Shown here piece by piece: positions 28,212 to 37,936 of a stretch of DNA of 64,000 bases (position 1 is its first letter; every line of letters starts with the position of its first letter). This DNA is from Microvirga calopogonii (GTDB taxonomy: Bacteria > Pseudomonadota > Alphaproteobacteria > Rhizobiales > Beijerinckiaceae): positions 1 through 64,000 of the forward strand of contig NZ_QDGA01000015.1 in assembly GCF_003347665.1 (NCBI RefSeq), read 5' to 3'. A program made the translations under genes and the position numbers. Below the pieces are notes generated by a model, which searched no databases, was not told where the DNA came from, and saw nothing but the letters and a program-made list of their open reading frames with translations.

Positions 28212-29645
28212 TCAGGCCGCCGATTGCAGGGGTGCTTGCGGGAGTTCGGTGGCCTTCAGGGGCAATGCGAGGATGACCCGAAGACCAGGTTCATTGTCCT
28301 CCAGCAGCAGGGTTCCGCCATGAAGGCGGGCAACGGCGGCGGCCAAGCTGAGGCCGAGGCCGAAACCAGGTCGCGAACGGGCCGTCTCAAGGCGCACGAA
28401 ACGTTCAAGGACGCGCCCTCGTTCCACTTCCGGGATGCCGGGACCACGGTCGGCCACGACGATCCGCACGTCCCCGTCGCTCCGCTGGGCCGTCACGCTG
28501 ATCGCCTGACGAGTACCGCCGGCCGAGGCGCCATATTTCAAGGCGTTGTCGAGAAGGTTCGCCATGGCTTGGCCCAAGAGCTCGCGGCTGCCGTGGATCG
28601 GAAGGTCGTCTTCGACGGAAACTTCAAGCGACACGCCGGCCTCGTCCGCCAGCGCGTCGTAGAGTTCCGCTACGTCCCGCACCGCCTCGGCGGCATCGAA
28701 ATCCGCCAACTCATCGCGGGCATTTCCCGCCTCTAGGCGCGCAATCATGAGCAGCGCGTTGAAAATGCGGATGAGGTTGTCGCTTTCCTCGATGGTGGCT
28801 TCCAGAGCCGACTTCAGCTCATCGGGCGTGCTCGCGGTGCGCAGGGCCTCGTCCGCCTTGTTGCGCAGGCGTGTCAGAGGGGTCTTCAAATCGTGGGCGA
28901 TGTTGTCCGAGACCTCCCGCATGCCGCGCATCAGTTCGCCGATACGATCCAGCATGTCATTGAGGTTCTGGGCGAGACGGTCGAGTTCGTCGCCGGTTCC
29001 TGCGATCTTCAGCCGCCCTCCCAGATCGCCCGTCATGATGTGGCGCGTGATCTCGGTCATGTCGTCGACGCGCTTCAGGACGCGCCTCGTGATGAACCAG
29101 CCGCCGACACAGCCGAGCACGACGATGAAGAGCAGCGAATATCCGAAGGCGCGATAGATGACCTCCTGAAGCCGCCTGCGCTCCTCGATGTCCCGGCCCA
29201 CGAGAAGCCTGAACCCGCCGGGGAGAAGATAGACGCGCACGATGGCCATGTCGGGCCGCGCCTCGGTTTCGTCCGTGCGGTTGTAAAGCGTCTCGAACTG
29301 CCCTGTGCGGCCGATGACGCCTGGCGGCAGGGCGCCCACATTGCCCACAACCCTCTCGCCGGCTTCCGTCGTCACGAGATACAGCATCGCGCCTGGCGCC
29401 CGCGAGCGCCGCTCGACGATGTTCACGAGACGGCGCAAGCCGCCGAACCTGTATTGGTCGGAAAGGCTGTTGATCTCGCTCTCGATGGTGGACACGAACT
29501 GGTCGGTAAGGAGCCGCTGGGCGTTCCAGGCCACATAGCCCAAGCCCACGAAGGCAAAGATGGTGAAGATGAGCAGATAGGCGAAGGACAGCTTGAAGGC
29601 GGTCGTCCGGACGAGCTTGCCGAGGGCACTCATGGAAGCGTTCAT
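28212..29645 (-). CDS. Two-component sensor histidine kinase
   Basis: This 477-residue kinase has two transmembrane helices (SFAYLLIFTIFAFVGLGYVA and SLLFIVVLGCVGGWF) around a periplasmic sensor region, then HAMP, and a HisKA box DNIAHDLKTPLTRLRNKAD with the phospho-accepting His. The ATPase domain shows NLLDNALKYG, VVADRGPGIPE and GFGLGLSLAAAVA. It follows its response regulator by 10 bp, and both lie between degP and glnE, a common alphaproteobacterial order. The signal is unknown; control of the neighbouring degP is a reasonable guess. An alternative start lies four codons in (29633). Confidence 0.88.
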   Translation of the reverse strand: MNASMSALGKLVRTTAFKLSFAYLLIFTIFAFVGLGYVAWNAQRLLTDQFVSTIESEINSLSDQYRFGGLRRLVNIVERRSRAPGAMLYLVTTEAGERVVGNVGALPPGVIGRTGQFETLYNRTDETEARPDMAIVRVYLLPGGFRLLVGRDIEERRRLQEVIYRAFGYSLLFIVVLGCVGGWFITRRVLKRVDDMTEITRHIMTGDLGGRLKIAGTGDELDRLAQNLNDMLDRIGELMRGMREVSDNIAHDLKTPLTRLRNKADEALRTASTPDELKSALEATIEESDNLIRIFNALLMIARLEAGNARDELADFDAAEAVRDVAELYDALADEAGVSLEVSVEDDLPIHGSRELLGQAMANLLDNALKYGASAGGTRQAISVTAQRSDGDVRIVVADRGPGIPEVERGRVLERFVRLETARSRPGFGLGLSLAAAVARLHGGTLLLEDNEPGLRVILALPLKATELPQAPLQSAA

Positions 29646-29655
29646 CGCGGCACGC

Positions 29656-30354
29656 TCATTCCTCGTCGCCCTCCTGTCCCACGCGCACCATATAACCGGT
29701 ACCGCGGATCGTGTGGATCAGCGGCTTGTCGAAGCCCTTGTCGATCTTGGCGCGTAGCCGCGAGACGTGAACGTCGATCACGTTCGTCTGCGGGTCGAAG
29801 TGATAATCCCACACATGCTCCAGGAGCATGGTGCGGGTGACCACCTGGTTGGCGTTCTTCATCAGGTATTCGAGCAGCCGGAACTCGCGCGGCTGCAGCA
29901 CGATCTCCTGACCCGAACGCGTCACACGGTGCGACAGGCGGTCGAGTTCGAGATCGGCGATACGATAGAGCGTCGGCTCGGTATTGGGGGTTGATGCCCG
30001 GCGGCGCGAGAGCACCTCGACACGGGCCAGAAGTTCGGAGAAGGCATAGGGTTTGGGGAGATAATCGTCCCCGCCCGCGCGCAGGCCCTTCACGCGGTCG
30101 TCGACCTGTCCCAGGGCGGACAGGATGAGGACGGGCGTCTCGACCCGCTGCTCGCGTAAGGAGCGGATCAGGGAGAGGCCGTCGAGCTTGGGCAGCATGC
30201 GGTCGACCACGAGCACGTCGTAATCCCCCTCCTCCGCCAAGGCGTAGCCGTCGAGCCCATCGGCGGCATGGTCCGCCACATGGCCCGCTTCGCGAAACGC
30301 CTTCACGAGGTAGGAGGCCGCCTCTTTGTCGTCCTCGATGATGAGAATCCGCAT
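29656..30354 (-). CDS. OmpR-family response regulator
   Basis: This 232-residue regulator starts at MRILIIEDDKEAASY; the earlier 35 codons lack similarity. The receiver has the acidic pair, the phospho-accepting Asp in DVLVVDRMLPKLDG and the Lys in DDYLPKPYAFSEL. The C-terminal winged helix includes LQPREFRLLEYLMKNA, DPQTNVIDVHVSRLR and TIRGTGYMV, typical of OmpR/PhoB DNA binding. Its cognate kinase is encoded 10 bp downstream. Targets are unknown. Confidence 0.92.
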   Translation of the reverse strand: MRILIIEDDKEAASYLVKAFREAGHVADHAADGLDGYALAEEGDYDVLVVDRMLPKLDGLSLIRSLREQRVETPVLILSALGQVDDRVKGLRAGGDDYLPKPYAFSELLARVEVLSRRRASTPNTEPTLYRIADLELDRLSHRVTRSGQEIVLQPREFRLLEYLMKNANQVVTRTMLLEHVWDYHFDPQTNVIDVHVSRLRAKIDKGFDKPLIHTIRGTGYMVRVGQEGDEE

Positions 30355-30386
30355 GAGCCTACTTACAAACGCATCAAAATGCCCGA

Positions 30387-30425
30387 CGGCAGGCCGGCCC
30401 TGGAGGGGAAGAGGCCAGCCTGCCG
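30387..30425 (-). terminator. Terminator-like hairpin after degP
   Basis: CGGCAGGCCGGCC (30387-30399) can pair with GGCCAGCCTGCCG (30413-30425) with one mismatch and a 13-base loop. It lies between the degP stop and the response regulator start, and on the minus strand it is followed by TCGGGCATTTTG. It probably separates the degP transcript from the two-component operon. Confidence 0.5.
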
Positions 30426-30508
30426 TGGGCAGAAGACACCAGGTGCGGGGGGCGATCAACTACAAAGCCCGGTGCCTTTTACTCTTAGTGTGGATCAGGC
30501 GCGCCGGA

Positions 30509-31783
30509 TCAGGCGCCCTTGGGCTGGCTCCCGACCTCGAGGGTCACGGTCCGCTCCTTGCCCTGACGCCAGAGGGTGAGCGACACGGACTTGCCGGGGG
30601 CCACGTTCGCGATCCTCCGCGAAAGGTCCTTGGCCTCCTTGATCGGCTCGCCGTCGACCGCAATGATGGTATCGCCGGTCTGGACGCCCGCCTTGGCAGC
30701 TGGGCTGTCCTTCAAGGCCTCGGCCACGAGGGCACCCTTGGGCTCCTTGAGGCCGATCGCCTCCGCGATCTCCTTGGTCACCGGCTGCATCTGAACACCG
30801 ATGAAGCCGCGGGTTACGGAGCCCTTGTCCTTGAGCGAGGCGACGACCTGCTCGACGGTGCTCGCCGGGATGGCGAAGGCGATGCCGACGCTGCCGCCGG
30901 ACGGCGAGTAGATCGCCGTATTCACGCCCACGACCTCGCCCGAGAGATTGAACGTCGGTCCGCCCGAGTTGCCCTTGTTCACGGGCGCGTCGATCTGGAT
31001 GAAGTCGTCGTAGGGACCGGAACCGATGTCGCGGTGCTGGGCCGAAACGATGCCGGCCGTCACGGTGCCGCCGAGGCCGAACGGGTTGCCCACGGCCAGG
31101 ACCCAGTCACCGATGCGGGCCTTCTGCGGGGCGAGGCGCACATAGGGGAAGTCGTTGCCTTCGACCTTCAGCAGCGCGAGGTCCGTCTTCGGATCGGTGC
31201 CGATCACCTTGGCGTTCAGCTCCTTGCCGTCATCCATGGTCACGGTGACCTGGGAGCCGTTCTCGACCACGTGATTGTTCGTCACCACATAGCCGTCGGC
31301 CGAGATGAAAAAGCCGGAGCCGAGGGCCTGCCCGAACTGGCGCGGACGCTGCTGGCGGTCACCCCGGTCGCCGCGGCCGGGCATCTGCTGATCGCGGAAC
31401 TGGCGGAAGAAGCGCTCCATCGGGCTGCCGGGCGGGAAATCGGGCATCGAGAACTGCTGGCCGTCCTCGTCGTCGCCCTGGTCGGCCACGTTCTGCACCT
31501 TGACCTTCACGGCGACGACGGCGGGCTTCACCCGGTCGATCATATCGGCGAAGGACGGCATGCCCTGCATCGGCTGTGCCATCGAGCGCAGCTCGGCATG
31601 GGCGGGATTGGGAGCAACCAGACCGCTTTCGACGGCGCCGCCCGCGATGATCGCGGCTACGGCGACTGCGCCGAGCCATTTCGTGGTGCGGTTGCGGGCG
31701 GGAGCGGAAACCTTGTCCAACATGTCTTGTCTCTCCTCGAAGAACTCTTGTTGGTTCGTCATGAGAGCAAGATGGGGGTTCAA
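30509..31783 (-). CDS. degP: DegP/HtrA-type periplasmic serine protease with one PDZ domain
   Basis: DegP-type proteases degrade misfolded periplasmic proteins. The 424-residue protein has a signal anchor (WLGAVAVAAIIAGGAVESG), a linker rich in Arg, Gln and Gly, and the trypsin-like domain with YVVTNNHVVENG (His), DPKTDLALLKVEG (Asp) and APVNKGNSGGPTFNL (Ser). One PDZ domain (RGFIGVQMQPV to TVTLEVGS) ends the protein; the second PDZ usual in DegP is absent and no remnant is seen downstream. It is thus closer in architecture to DegS-like forms, though DegP-like in sequence. Confidence 0.88.
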   Translation of the reverse strand: MNPHLALMTNQQEFFEERQDMLDKVSAPARNRTTKWLGAVAVAAIIAGGAVESGLVAPNPAHAELRSMAQPMQGMPSFADMIDRVKPAVVAVKVKVQNVADQGDDEDGQQFSMPDFPPGSPMERFFRQFRDQQMPGRGDRGDRQQRPRQFGQALGSGFFISADGYVVTNNHVVENGSQVTVTMDDGKELNAKVIGTDPKTDLALLKVEGNDFPYVRLAPQKARIGDWVLAVGNPFGLGGTVTAGIVSAQHRDIGSGPYDDFIQIDAPVNKGNSGGPTFNLSGEVVGVNTAIYSPSGGSVGIAFAIPASTVEQVVASLKDKGSVTRGFIGVQMQPVTKEIAEAIGLKEPKGALVAEALKDSPAAKAGVQTGDTIIAVDGEPIKEAKDLSRRIANVAPGKSVSLTLWRQGKERTVTLEVGSQPKGA

Positions 31784-31849
31784 GCCTTACGGTACTCTCA
31801 CCCGAAGATGAATTGTTGGTAAGGTTTCAGGAGAAGCCACCCGGCCGGT

Positions 31850-32272
31850 TCACCGCTTCCTGCGAGACGGTGGCCTGACCTTTCCGGCCCTTGCCTTCGT
31901 GGCCTTGGGCGTCCTCACCGAGGCCGCCCTCGTCCTATGTGGTTTCGCACGCTCAGCCTTGTGGCGGGCCTTGCCGAGGCTCGAAGCGGCGGCAAGCTGT
32001 CCGTCGGCCGGCGCATCGTCAAGCACCCTTTGTGGCGGGAGCGGAGCGGTGCTGCTCGCCACGACAGTCCGGTCGATGCATCGCGTGACATAGGCCGCGC
32101 GGCGTTCGACGAGGCGGCGGTAATCGTCCACCCCGATCTTGCCCTTGGGCACGATGCGGCTTCTCGCCTCGATGCGGCATGCCTCGCGTTTGTCGGCGAG
32201 ATTTTCGCTCGATCGGGCGGCGGAAGGCAGAGCAAGAAGGATCAGACACAATCCGTAGGCCGCAAGCTTCAC
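31850..32272 (-). CDS. Hypothetical exported basic protein
   Basis: Called from a GTG with AAAGG seven bases upstream (140 residues); an ATG at 32350 would add 26 residues. A signal peptide (VKLAAYGLCLILLALPSAAR) is followed by a small domain with two Cys (REACRIEARSRIVPKGKI and AAYVTRCIDRT), then a very basic Ala/Lys/Arg/Pro-rich tail. No family recognised. It lies between ccmH and degP in the same orientation but is separated from ccmH by about 170 bp. Confidence 0.6.
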   Translation of the reverse strand: MKLAAYGLCLILLALPSAARSSENLADKREACRIEARSRIVPKGKIGVDDYRRLVERRAAYVTRCIDRTVVASSTAPLPPQRVLDDAPADGQLAAASSLGKARHKAERAKPHRTRAASVRTPKATKARAGKVRPPSRRKR

Positions 32273-32444
32273 GACCGTACCTTTCGCAGGGGAATATCGG
32301 GAGATGTAAAGGTCGGATATCAGCCGCTGCCAAGCTTGGCGCCGCGACATAATGGCCTGATCACCACAAAGGACCGGACATGCTTAACACGAGGCATGCA
32401 GCCTCTTCGAGGCAGCTTTTTCCGGCCGCGCCTGCGGCGTGGCT

Positions 32445-32903
32445 TCAAGCGCTCTGATCCCTCTTGAGCAGATCGTCCAGCGCCTTCTGCTCCTCGGCAT
32501 CGAGCGCGGTGGCGGGACGCGGGCGACGTCGCATGGCTACGTAGGCGCCGATGCCGCCGAGAACCAGGACGAGAGCGGGGGTCAGCCAGAGCAGCAGCGT
32601 ATGCGTGCCGAAGGTGGGCCTCAGCAGCACGAATTCGCCGTAGCGCTGCACGAGAAAGTCGCGCACCTGAGCGTCCGTGTCACCCGCCACCAGACGCTCG
32701 CGCACCAGCAGCCGAAGGTCCTTGGCGAGCTGAGCGTCGGAATCGTCGATCGACTGATTCTGGCAGACGAGGCAGCGCAGGCCTGACGAAATCTCGCGGG
32801 CGCGCTTCTCCAGCGCCGGATCCTTGAGCACTTCGTCGGGTTGCACGGCGAAGGCGGAGCTGCTGAACAGGAGGGCAGCGAGGAAGGCGAGAACGAAACG
32901 CAT
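32445..32903 (-). CDS. ccmH: Cytochrome c maturation protein CcmH (CycL)
   Basis: CcmH is the membrane-anchored thiol-disulfide protein that reduces the apocytochrome c haem-binding Cys pair before ligation. The 152-residue protein has a signal sequence (LAFLAALLFSSSAFA), the redox motif GLRCLVCQNQSIDDSDAQLA, and a C-terminal membrane helix (LLWLTPALVLVLGGIGAYVA). Its start lies 3 bp after the ccmF stop, in the ccmI-E-F-H row. Confidence 0.95.
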   Translation of the reverse strand: MRFVLAFLAALLFSSSAFAVQPDEVLKDPALEKRAREISSGLRCLVCQNQSIDDSDAQLAKDLRLLVRERLVAGDTDAQVRDFLVQRYGEFVLLRPTFGTHTLLLWLTPALVLVLGGIGAYVAMRRRPRPATALDAEEQKALDDLLKRDQSA

Positions 32904-32906
32904 GGC

Positions 32907-34889
32907 CTACTCCGCGGGGACGGCAGTCGGCGGCACGACCTTCGCGCGGGCCGGCGCGCCGATGCGCAGGCGCCGATCCGTGAGCGACAGGGCACCGCCC
33001 GCAGCCATCACGAGGGAGCCGATCCAGATCAGCAGGACCAGCGGCTTGTAATAGAGCCTCATGCCGATAGACCCGTCCGCCTGGATCTCGCCGACACTTG
33101 CATAGACCTGACCGAGTCCGATGGTCATGATGCCCGCTTCCGTCGTCGGCATGCCACGGGTCACATACAGCCGCTTCATGGTCTCGAGCGTCCCGAGCTC
33201 GCGGCCGGAGCCGAAGACCGTCAGGAGCGCTACGTCCTCGCGATAGTTGGCCTCGACGCGTGGAAGGACCCGTTCGAGCCGTACCTCGTAGTTCCCCGCC
33301 TTGAGCCGCTCGCCCGGCTTCAAGCTGCCGATGGCCTCGACGCCCCAGGCCGTCGCGGCAATACCGATGACCGTCAGCCCCACACCTGCATGAGCGATCG
33401 TCGTTCCCCAGGCCGAGCGCGGCAGGCCACGCGCTTTTCGCCAGGCAACCGCCATGGGCGTGCCCTTGGACCAGGACCGGGTGACGACCTCGTTGAGCGA
33501 ACCGAGCACCAGATAGACACCCAGACCAACGCCGAGCGGCGCGGCCACCGGCCCGCCGTACTCGAGCGCGAACATCGCCAGGGTGGCCAGGAGACCGATG
33601 CCGAACACTGCATAGAGACGCTGAGCCGTACCGAGGAAGTTGCCGCGCTTCCAGGCGAGCGTCTGGCCGAGCGGCAGAAGCAGAAGCAGCGGAACGATGA
33701 GCGGCAAAAAGGTGAAGTTGAAGAACGGCGCGCCGACCGAGATCTTCTCGCCGGTGAGCACCTCCAGCGCCAGTGGGTAGAGGGTGCCGATGAACACCGT
33801 GGCGCAGGCGCTGGCGAGGAAGAGATTGTTGAGAACGAGCGCGCCTTCGCGGGAAACCGGCGCGAAAAGGCCCCCCTGCTTGAGCATCGGCGCGCGCCAG
33901 GCGAAGAGCGCCAGCGATCCGCCGATGAACAGGATCAGGATGCCGAGGATGAACGTCCCTCGCTCCGGATCCACCGCAAAGGAATGTACGGAGGTCAGAA
34001 CGCCGGAACGGACCAGGAAGGTGCCGAGGAGCGACAGGGAGAAGGTCAGGATGGCAAGAAGGATCGTCCAGACCTTCAGGGCATCGCGCTTTTCCATCAC
34101 CACGGTGGAATGCATGAGCGCGGTGCCTGCGAGCCATGGCATGAGAGAGGCATTCTCGACCGGGTCCCAGAACCACCAACCGCCCCAGCCGAGTTCGTAA
34201 TAAGCCCAGTAGGAGCCCATGGCGATACCGAGCGTCAGGAATGCCCAGGCTCCGAGGGTCCAGGGACGCACGATGCGAGCCCAGACCGCGTCGATGCGCC
34301 CGTCTATCAGGGCCGCGCAGGCGAAGGCGAACGAGATCGAAAAGCCCACATAGCCGATGTAGAGCAGCGGCGGATGGATCGCGAGGCCGGGGTCCTGCAG
34401 CAGCGGGTTCAGATCCTGTCCTTCGAGCGGCGCCGGGACGACGCGGGTGAAGGGGTTCGACGTCGTGAGAATGAAGAGCAGGAACGCGATGGTGATCGAC
34501 GCCTGCACCGCGAGCGTGTTCGCCTGAAGCCGCAGGGGAATGCTGTTTCTCGCAAGCGCCACCACGCCTCCGAACAGGGCGAGGATCAGCACCCAGAGCA
34601 GCATGGAACCTTCGTGGTTCCCCCACACGCCCGAGATCTTGTAGATCAGCGGCTTGGCCGAGTGGGAATTCTGCACGACGTTGAGCACCGAGAAGTCGGA
34701 GTTCAGATAGGCGAAAGTCAGCGCCAGAAACGAGAACCCGATGCAGGCCAGCACAGCGAGGGCGCTTGTCGGCGCGACCGCCATGAGCACGGGATCGTTG
34801 GCGCGCGCGCCCCATAGCGGCACGATGAACTGGATCAGCGACAACCCAAGCGCCAGCGCGAGTGCGAAATGTCCGGCCTCGACCAACAC
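32907..34889 (-). CDS. ccmF: Haem lyase subunit CcmF (CycK)
   Basis: CcmF is the integral membrane core of the haem-apocytochrome c ligase. This 660-residue protein has about 14-15 membrane helices and the tryptophan-rich WWD-type haem-handling motif ELGWGGWWFWDPVENASLMP around residue 225. Other markers are GSMLLWVLILALFGG near the N-terminus, HPPLLYIGYVGFS and GEKISVGAPFFNFTF. Length is standard. It lies between ccmE (28 bp upstream) and ccmH (3 bp downstream). Confidence 0.96.
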   Translation of the reverse strand: MLVEAGHFALALALGLSLIQFIVPLWGARANDPVLMAVAPTSALAVLACIGFSFLALTFAYLNSDFSVLNVVQNSHSAKPLIYKISGVWGNHEGSMLLWVLILALFGGVVALARNSIPLRLQANTLAVQASITIAFLLFILTTSNPFTRVVPAPLEGQDLNPLLQDPGLAIHPPLLYIGYVGFSISFAFACAALIDGRIDAVWARIVRPWTLGAWAFLTLGIAMGSYWAYYELGWGGWWFWDPVENASLMPWLAGTALMHSTVVMEKRDALKVWTILLAILTFSLSLLGTFLVRSGVLTSVHSFAVDPERGTFILGILILFIGGSLALFAWRAPMLKQGGLFAPVSREGALVLNNLFLASACATVFIGTLYPLALEVLTGEKISVGAPFFNFTFLPLIVPLLLLLPLGQTLAWKRGNFLGTAQRLYAVFGIGLLATLAMFALEYGGPVAAPLGVGLGVYLVLGSLNEVVTRSWSKGTPMAVAWRKARGLPRSAWGTTIAHAGVGLTVIGIAATAWGVEAIGSLKPGERLKAGNYEVRLERVLPRVEANYREDVALLTVFGSGRELGTLETMKRLYVTRGMPTTEAGIMTIGLGQVYASVGEIQADGSIGMRLYYKPLVLLIWIGSLVMAAGGALSLTDRRLRIGAPARAKVVPPTAVPAE

Positions 34890-34917
34890 GAGGGATCTCC
34901 CTTGCTACTGCGTTACC

Positions 34918-35376
34918 TTACTGCGTCTTGGGCGCGGCGTTGGCCTCGCCCATCCAGTGCCCCTGCTTCTTCAAGGTGTCGGCCACCTCGCGGGGCATGT
35001 AGTTCTCATCATGCTTGGCGAGAACGGAATCGGCCCGGAACATGCCGGGACTCACGAGTACGCCTTCGGCCACCACCCCCTGCCCTTCCCGGAACAGATC
35101 GGGCAGCAGACCCTTGTAGCTCACCTGGATCGCGGCCTGCGCGTCCATGACCTCGAAGCTGATCTGCTGATCCGAGCCACGCTGGACGGAGCCTTCCTTG
35201 ACGAGACCGCCGAGGCGGATGCGCGTCCCGGGCTGCACGTTCTTCGCCTGGATGTCGGCCGGGGAATTGAAGAACACGATCGTGTCGTTCATGGCGTAGA
35301 GCACGAGACCGAGCGCGATCGCCAGGACGGATCCTGCGACTCCGATCAGGGTCAAGCGGCGTTGTTTTCTCGTCAT
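34918..35376 (-). CDS. ccmE: Haem chaperone CcmE (CycJ)
   Basis: CcmE carries haem covalently bound to a His in the periplasm and hands it to CcmF. The 152-residue protein has an N-terminal anchor ([20 protein letters not shown]), an OB-fold ([49 protein letters not shown]) and the haem-binding motif [10 protein letters not shown] with the essential His and Tyr. It overlaps ccmI by 4 bp. Confidence 0.96.
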   Translation of the reverse strand: MTRKQRRLTLIGVAGSVLAIALGLVLYAMNDTIVFFNSPADIQAKNVQPGTRIRLGGLVKEGSVQRGSDQQISFEVMDAQAAIQVSYKGLLPDLFREGQGVVAEGVLVSPGMFRADSVLAKHDENYMPREVADTLKKQGHWMGEANAAPKTQ

Positions 35377-36473
35377 GGCTGAGCGTCGGTCAGTTTCAGT
35401 TCCTGCGCCATCATGTCGATGGTCTTCAAGGCGTCATTGTCCTGCGCCAATGCCTCTCTGGCGCTTCGAGCAGCGGCAACGGCTTTATCACGCTGGCCCA
35501 GAACCGCATAGGAGCGCATCAGTCGCGCCCATTCCTCCGCTGTGCCGCCTTGAGCCTCGAGCCGGCTGGCAAGGCCCGCCACCATGCCGGCAATCGCCTC
35601 CGGCCCGATCTGCGTTTCGCCGGCAGGCCCCGTCGCCGCCTGAGAGACGCCGAGGGCGGCTAGTTCCTGCTTCACGGCCTCGACCCAGGGAGCATTGGGC
35701 GGCGACGAGGACAGCAGCTCCGTATAGGCCGTCTTGGCCTTCTCGACCTGTCCATCCTGAACCGCCGCGCGGGCGAGATAGAAGCGGCCTTTCGGGGATG
35801 CAGGATCGAGCTTGACCGCCTGCTCGAAGGCCGCCTGTGCCTCGCTCGACACGAGCCCGTCCTTGGCCATCACCAGGACCTCGCCGTAATTGGCGAAGCG
35901 GTCGGCATTCGGAGGCAGATAACGGGCCGCGGCCTCATAGGCCTTCGCGGCATCTTCGATGCGCCCCATGCGCAGGTAGACCGGAGCGATCACTTCCCAG
36001 CCGCGGCCGTCCTGCGGGTTCTTCGCCAAATGGGATTCGATCTGGGCCACAGCCGTCATGAGGTCGACATTGCCGGCCTGCTGCGGCGCCTGCTCGGTGG
36101 AGGGCTGGCTCAAGGACTGCGGCGAGCCGTAGATTTCATAGGTCGCAAGCGCCAGGATCGGGATGATGGACAGGGCCAGGGTCGAAGCGGCGCGACGGCG
36201 GCGCAGGGCCGGCTCTCCGACAGCCGTGATGGCCCCACCATGCAGGCCGGTCGCCCGCAGGAGGCGCCGGCCGGCTTCCGCCTTGGCGGCCTCGGCCTCG
36301 GCGGGCAGCAGAACGCCGCGCGCCAAGTCCTTCTCGATTTCGGAAATCTGCTCGCGGTAGAACTGCGTGTCCGGATCCACCTGCCTTGCCACGGCGTAAT
36401 GGCGCGACAGCGGCCAAAGCACCGCCATCACGGCCGCCGCCGTCATCGCCAGGAGAATGATCCAGATCACCAT
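35373..36473 (-). CDS. ccmI: Cytochrome c biogenesis protein CcmI (CycH)
   Basis: CcmI holds apocytochrome c for the haem ligase. The 366-residue protein has an N-terminal membrane helix ([19 protein letters not shown]), a cytoplasmic coiled region ([20 protein letters not shown]), a second helix ([17 protein letters not shown]) and periplasmic TPR repeats ([20 protein letters not shown] and following). It is the first gene of ccmI-E-F-H; the promoter is presumably in the 65 bp between it and the feuQ-like gene. Confidence 0.92.
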   Translation of the reverse strand: MVIWIILLAMTAAAVMAVLWPLSRHYAVARQVDPDTQFYREQISEIEKDLARGVLLPAEAEAAKAEAGRRLLRATGLHGGAITAVGEPALRRRRAASTLALSIIPILALATYEIYGSPQSLSQPSTEQAPQQAGNVDLMTAVAQIESHLAKNPQDGRGWEVIAPVYLRMGRIEDAAKAYEAAARYLPPNADRFANYGEVLVMAKDGLVSSEAQAAFEQAVKLDPASPKGRFYLARAAVQDGQVEKAKTAYTELLSSSPPNAPWVEAVKQELAALGVSQAATGPAGETQIGPEAIAGMVAGLASRLEAQGGTAEEWARLMRSYAVLGQRDKAVAAARSAREALAQDNDALKTIDMMAQELKLTDAQP

Positions 36474-36538
36474 AAAGTCCTATTTACTGCGTGTCCTCCT
36501 CAAGCACGACGGTGGCACGGTGTCACGCGTAAATGTCC

Positions 36539-37936
36539 CTAAGTCGAACTCCTATCCCCGGGGAGTTCGAGGATAGCCCTGAGGCCGCCCGCGGGTGAGG
36601 CGTCCAGCCTCAAGGTGCCGCGATAAAGGGCGGCAAGGTCGCTCACGATGGACAGGCCGAGCCCTGAGCCGGGCTTGGTTTCGTCGAGCCGGCGACCGCG
36701 CTTGAGCACCTCCTCCCGCGCCGCCTCCGGTAGCCCGGGCCCGTCGTCGTCGATGAGAAGGCGAAATCGGGGCCGGTCGTCGTCGCGCAGGATCTCGACC
36801 GATACCACCACCTTCTGCGCGGCCCATTTGGCCGCGTTGTCGATGAGATTGCCGGCCATCTCCTCCAGGTCCTGCTTCTCGCCGCGAAAGCGCAGATCCG
36901 ACGGGATGGCCAACTCGACCTCCAGGTCCTTGTCCCGATAGATCTTGGCGAAAGTTCGCGCGAGGCCCGCGATGACGGGCTCGGCCTCTGTCAGTGTTCC
37001 AAGCGTTCCCGCAAGCGCCGCCGCACGAGCACGGTCGAGATAGTAATTGACCTGATCGCGCATGGTCGTCGCCTGCTCGCGGACTTTGGCGGCAACGTCC
37101 TCGGGCGCGTTCTCGGCCTCGTTCATAATGATGCTGAGCGGGGTCTTGAGCGCGTGGGCGAGGTTGCCGACCTGCGTACGGGCGCGCTCGAGGATCTCGC
37201 GGTTGGTGTCGAGAAGGAGGTTCAGCTCGCTGGCGAGCGGGGAAATGTCGCGGGGATACTCGCCCACGATCCGTTCCGCCTCGCCCCGCCGGATCGCGCC
37301 GAGGGCGCTGCGGAGATTGGCGAGTGGTCGCAGGCCGAAGCGGATCTGCAGCAGCGTCGTGAAACCTAAGCCGATTCCGAGAAGCGCGAAGGTGACGGTG
37401 AGCGCGAAGATGAAATCCCGCACGGCCACATCGATCTCATCGGCCGGGCCGGCAACGCGGATGATGTAACGCCCATCCTCGCCAAGATCGATGTCGCGTT
37501 CGATGATGCGCAGATTTCGGTCGTCCGGTGCCTTGCCGTAGCCGCGGCGGATCTGGCCGAAACGGTTGTCGCCCGAAGCGAGGCTCGGCAATTGCCCGCC
37601 GAACAAAGATTTCGAGGAACGGATCTCGCCCGCCGCCGCGTTGGGCCGAGCCACCTGCCAGTACCAGCCGGACAGAGGCAGCTCGAACCGCGGATCGCCG
37701 ATCGGGCCGAGATCCCGATCCGGGTCCCCGGGCCCGACAAGGTTGGAGGCAAGGGTGTTGGCGTAGACGAGGAGCCGCTGATCGAAAGCGCGCTCCGTAT
37801 TGTCGCGATAGAGCGTCGACAGGATGAGCCCCGCGATCAGCAGGATCACGAAGCTCCAGAAGACCGAGGAGACTGCGAGCCGGACCGCGATGGGCCGGCT
37901 GGCGAAACGACGCACGAACGGCGGCAGGCGGGTCAC
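36539..37936 (-). CDS. feuQ: Sensor histidine kinase, FeuQ-like
   Basis: This 465-residue membrane kinase has two helices (SSVFWSFVILLIAGLILSTL and FALTVTFALLGIGLGFTTLL) flanking a periplasmic domain with GWYWQVARP, then HAMP. The HisKA box is VGNLAHALKTPLSIIMNEA and the ATPase domain has NLIDNAAKWA, LIDDDGPGLPE and GSGLGLSIVSDL. It overlaps its regulator by 4 bp. The arrangement PepSY-like protein, regulator, kinase matches rhizobial feuN-feuP-feuQ, where FeuQ is restrained by FeuN; the specific name is an inference from context and sequence style. Confidence 0.8.
   Translation of the reverse strand: MTRLPPFVRRFASRPIAVRLAVSSVFWSFVILLIAGLILSTLYRDNTERAFDQRLLVYANTLASNLVGPGDPDRDLGPIGDPRFELPLSGWYWQVARPNAAAGEIRSSKSLFGGQLPSLASGDNRFGQIRRGYGKAPDDRNLRIIERDIDLGEDGRYIIRVAGPADEIDVAVRDFIFALTVTFALLGIGLGFTTLLQIRFGLRPLANLRSALGAIRRGEAERIVGEYPRDISPLASELNLLLDTNREILERARTQVGNLAHALKTPLSIIMNEAENAPEDVAAKVREQATTMRDQVNYYLDRARAAALAGTLGTLTEAEPVIAGLARTFAKIYRDKDLEVELAIPSDLRFRGEKQDLEEMAGNLIDNAAKWAAQKVVVSVEILRDDDRPRFRLLIDDDGPGLPEAAREEVLKRGRRLDETKPGSGLGLSIVSDLAALYRGTLRLDASPAGGLRAILELPGDRSST

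Noticed and set aside
32680-34817. Long open frames on both strands overlapping ccmF
   Set aside because: CcmF fills this interval with a complete, well-conserved membrane protein; the alternatives are Arg-rich or charged shadow frames.
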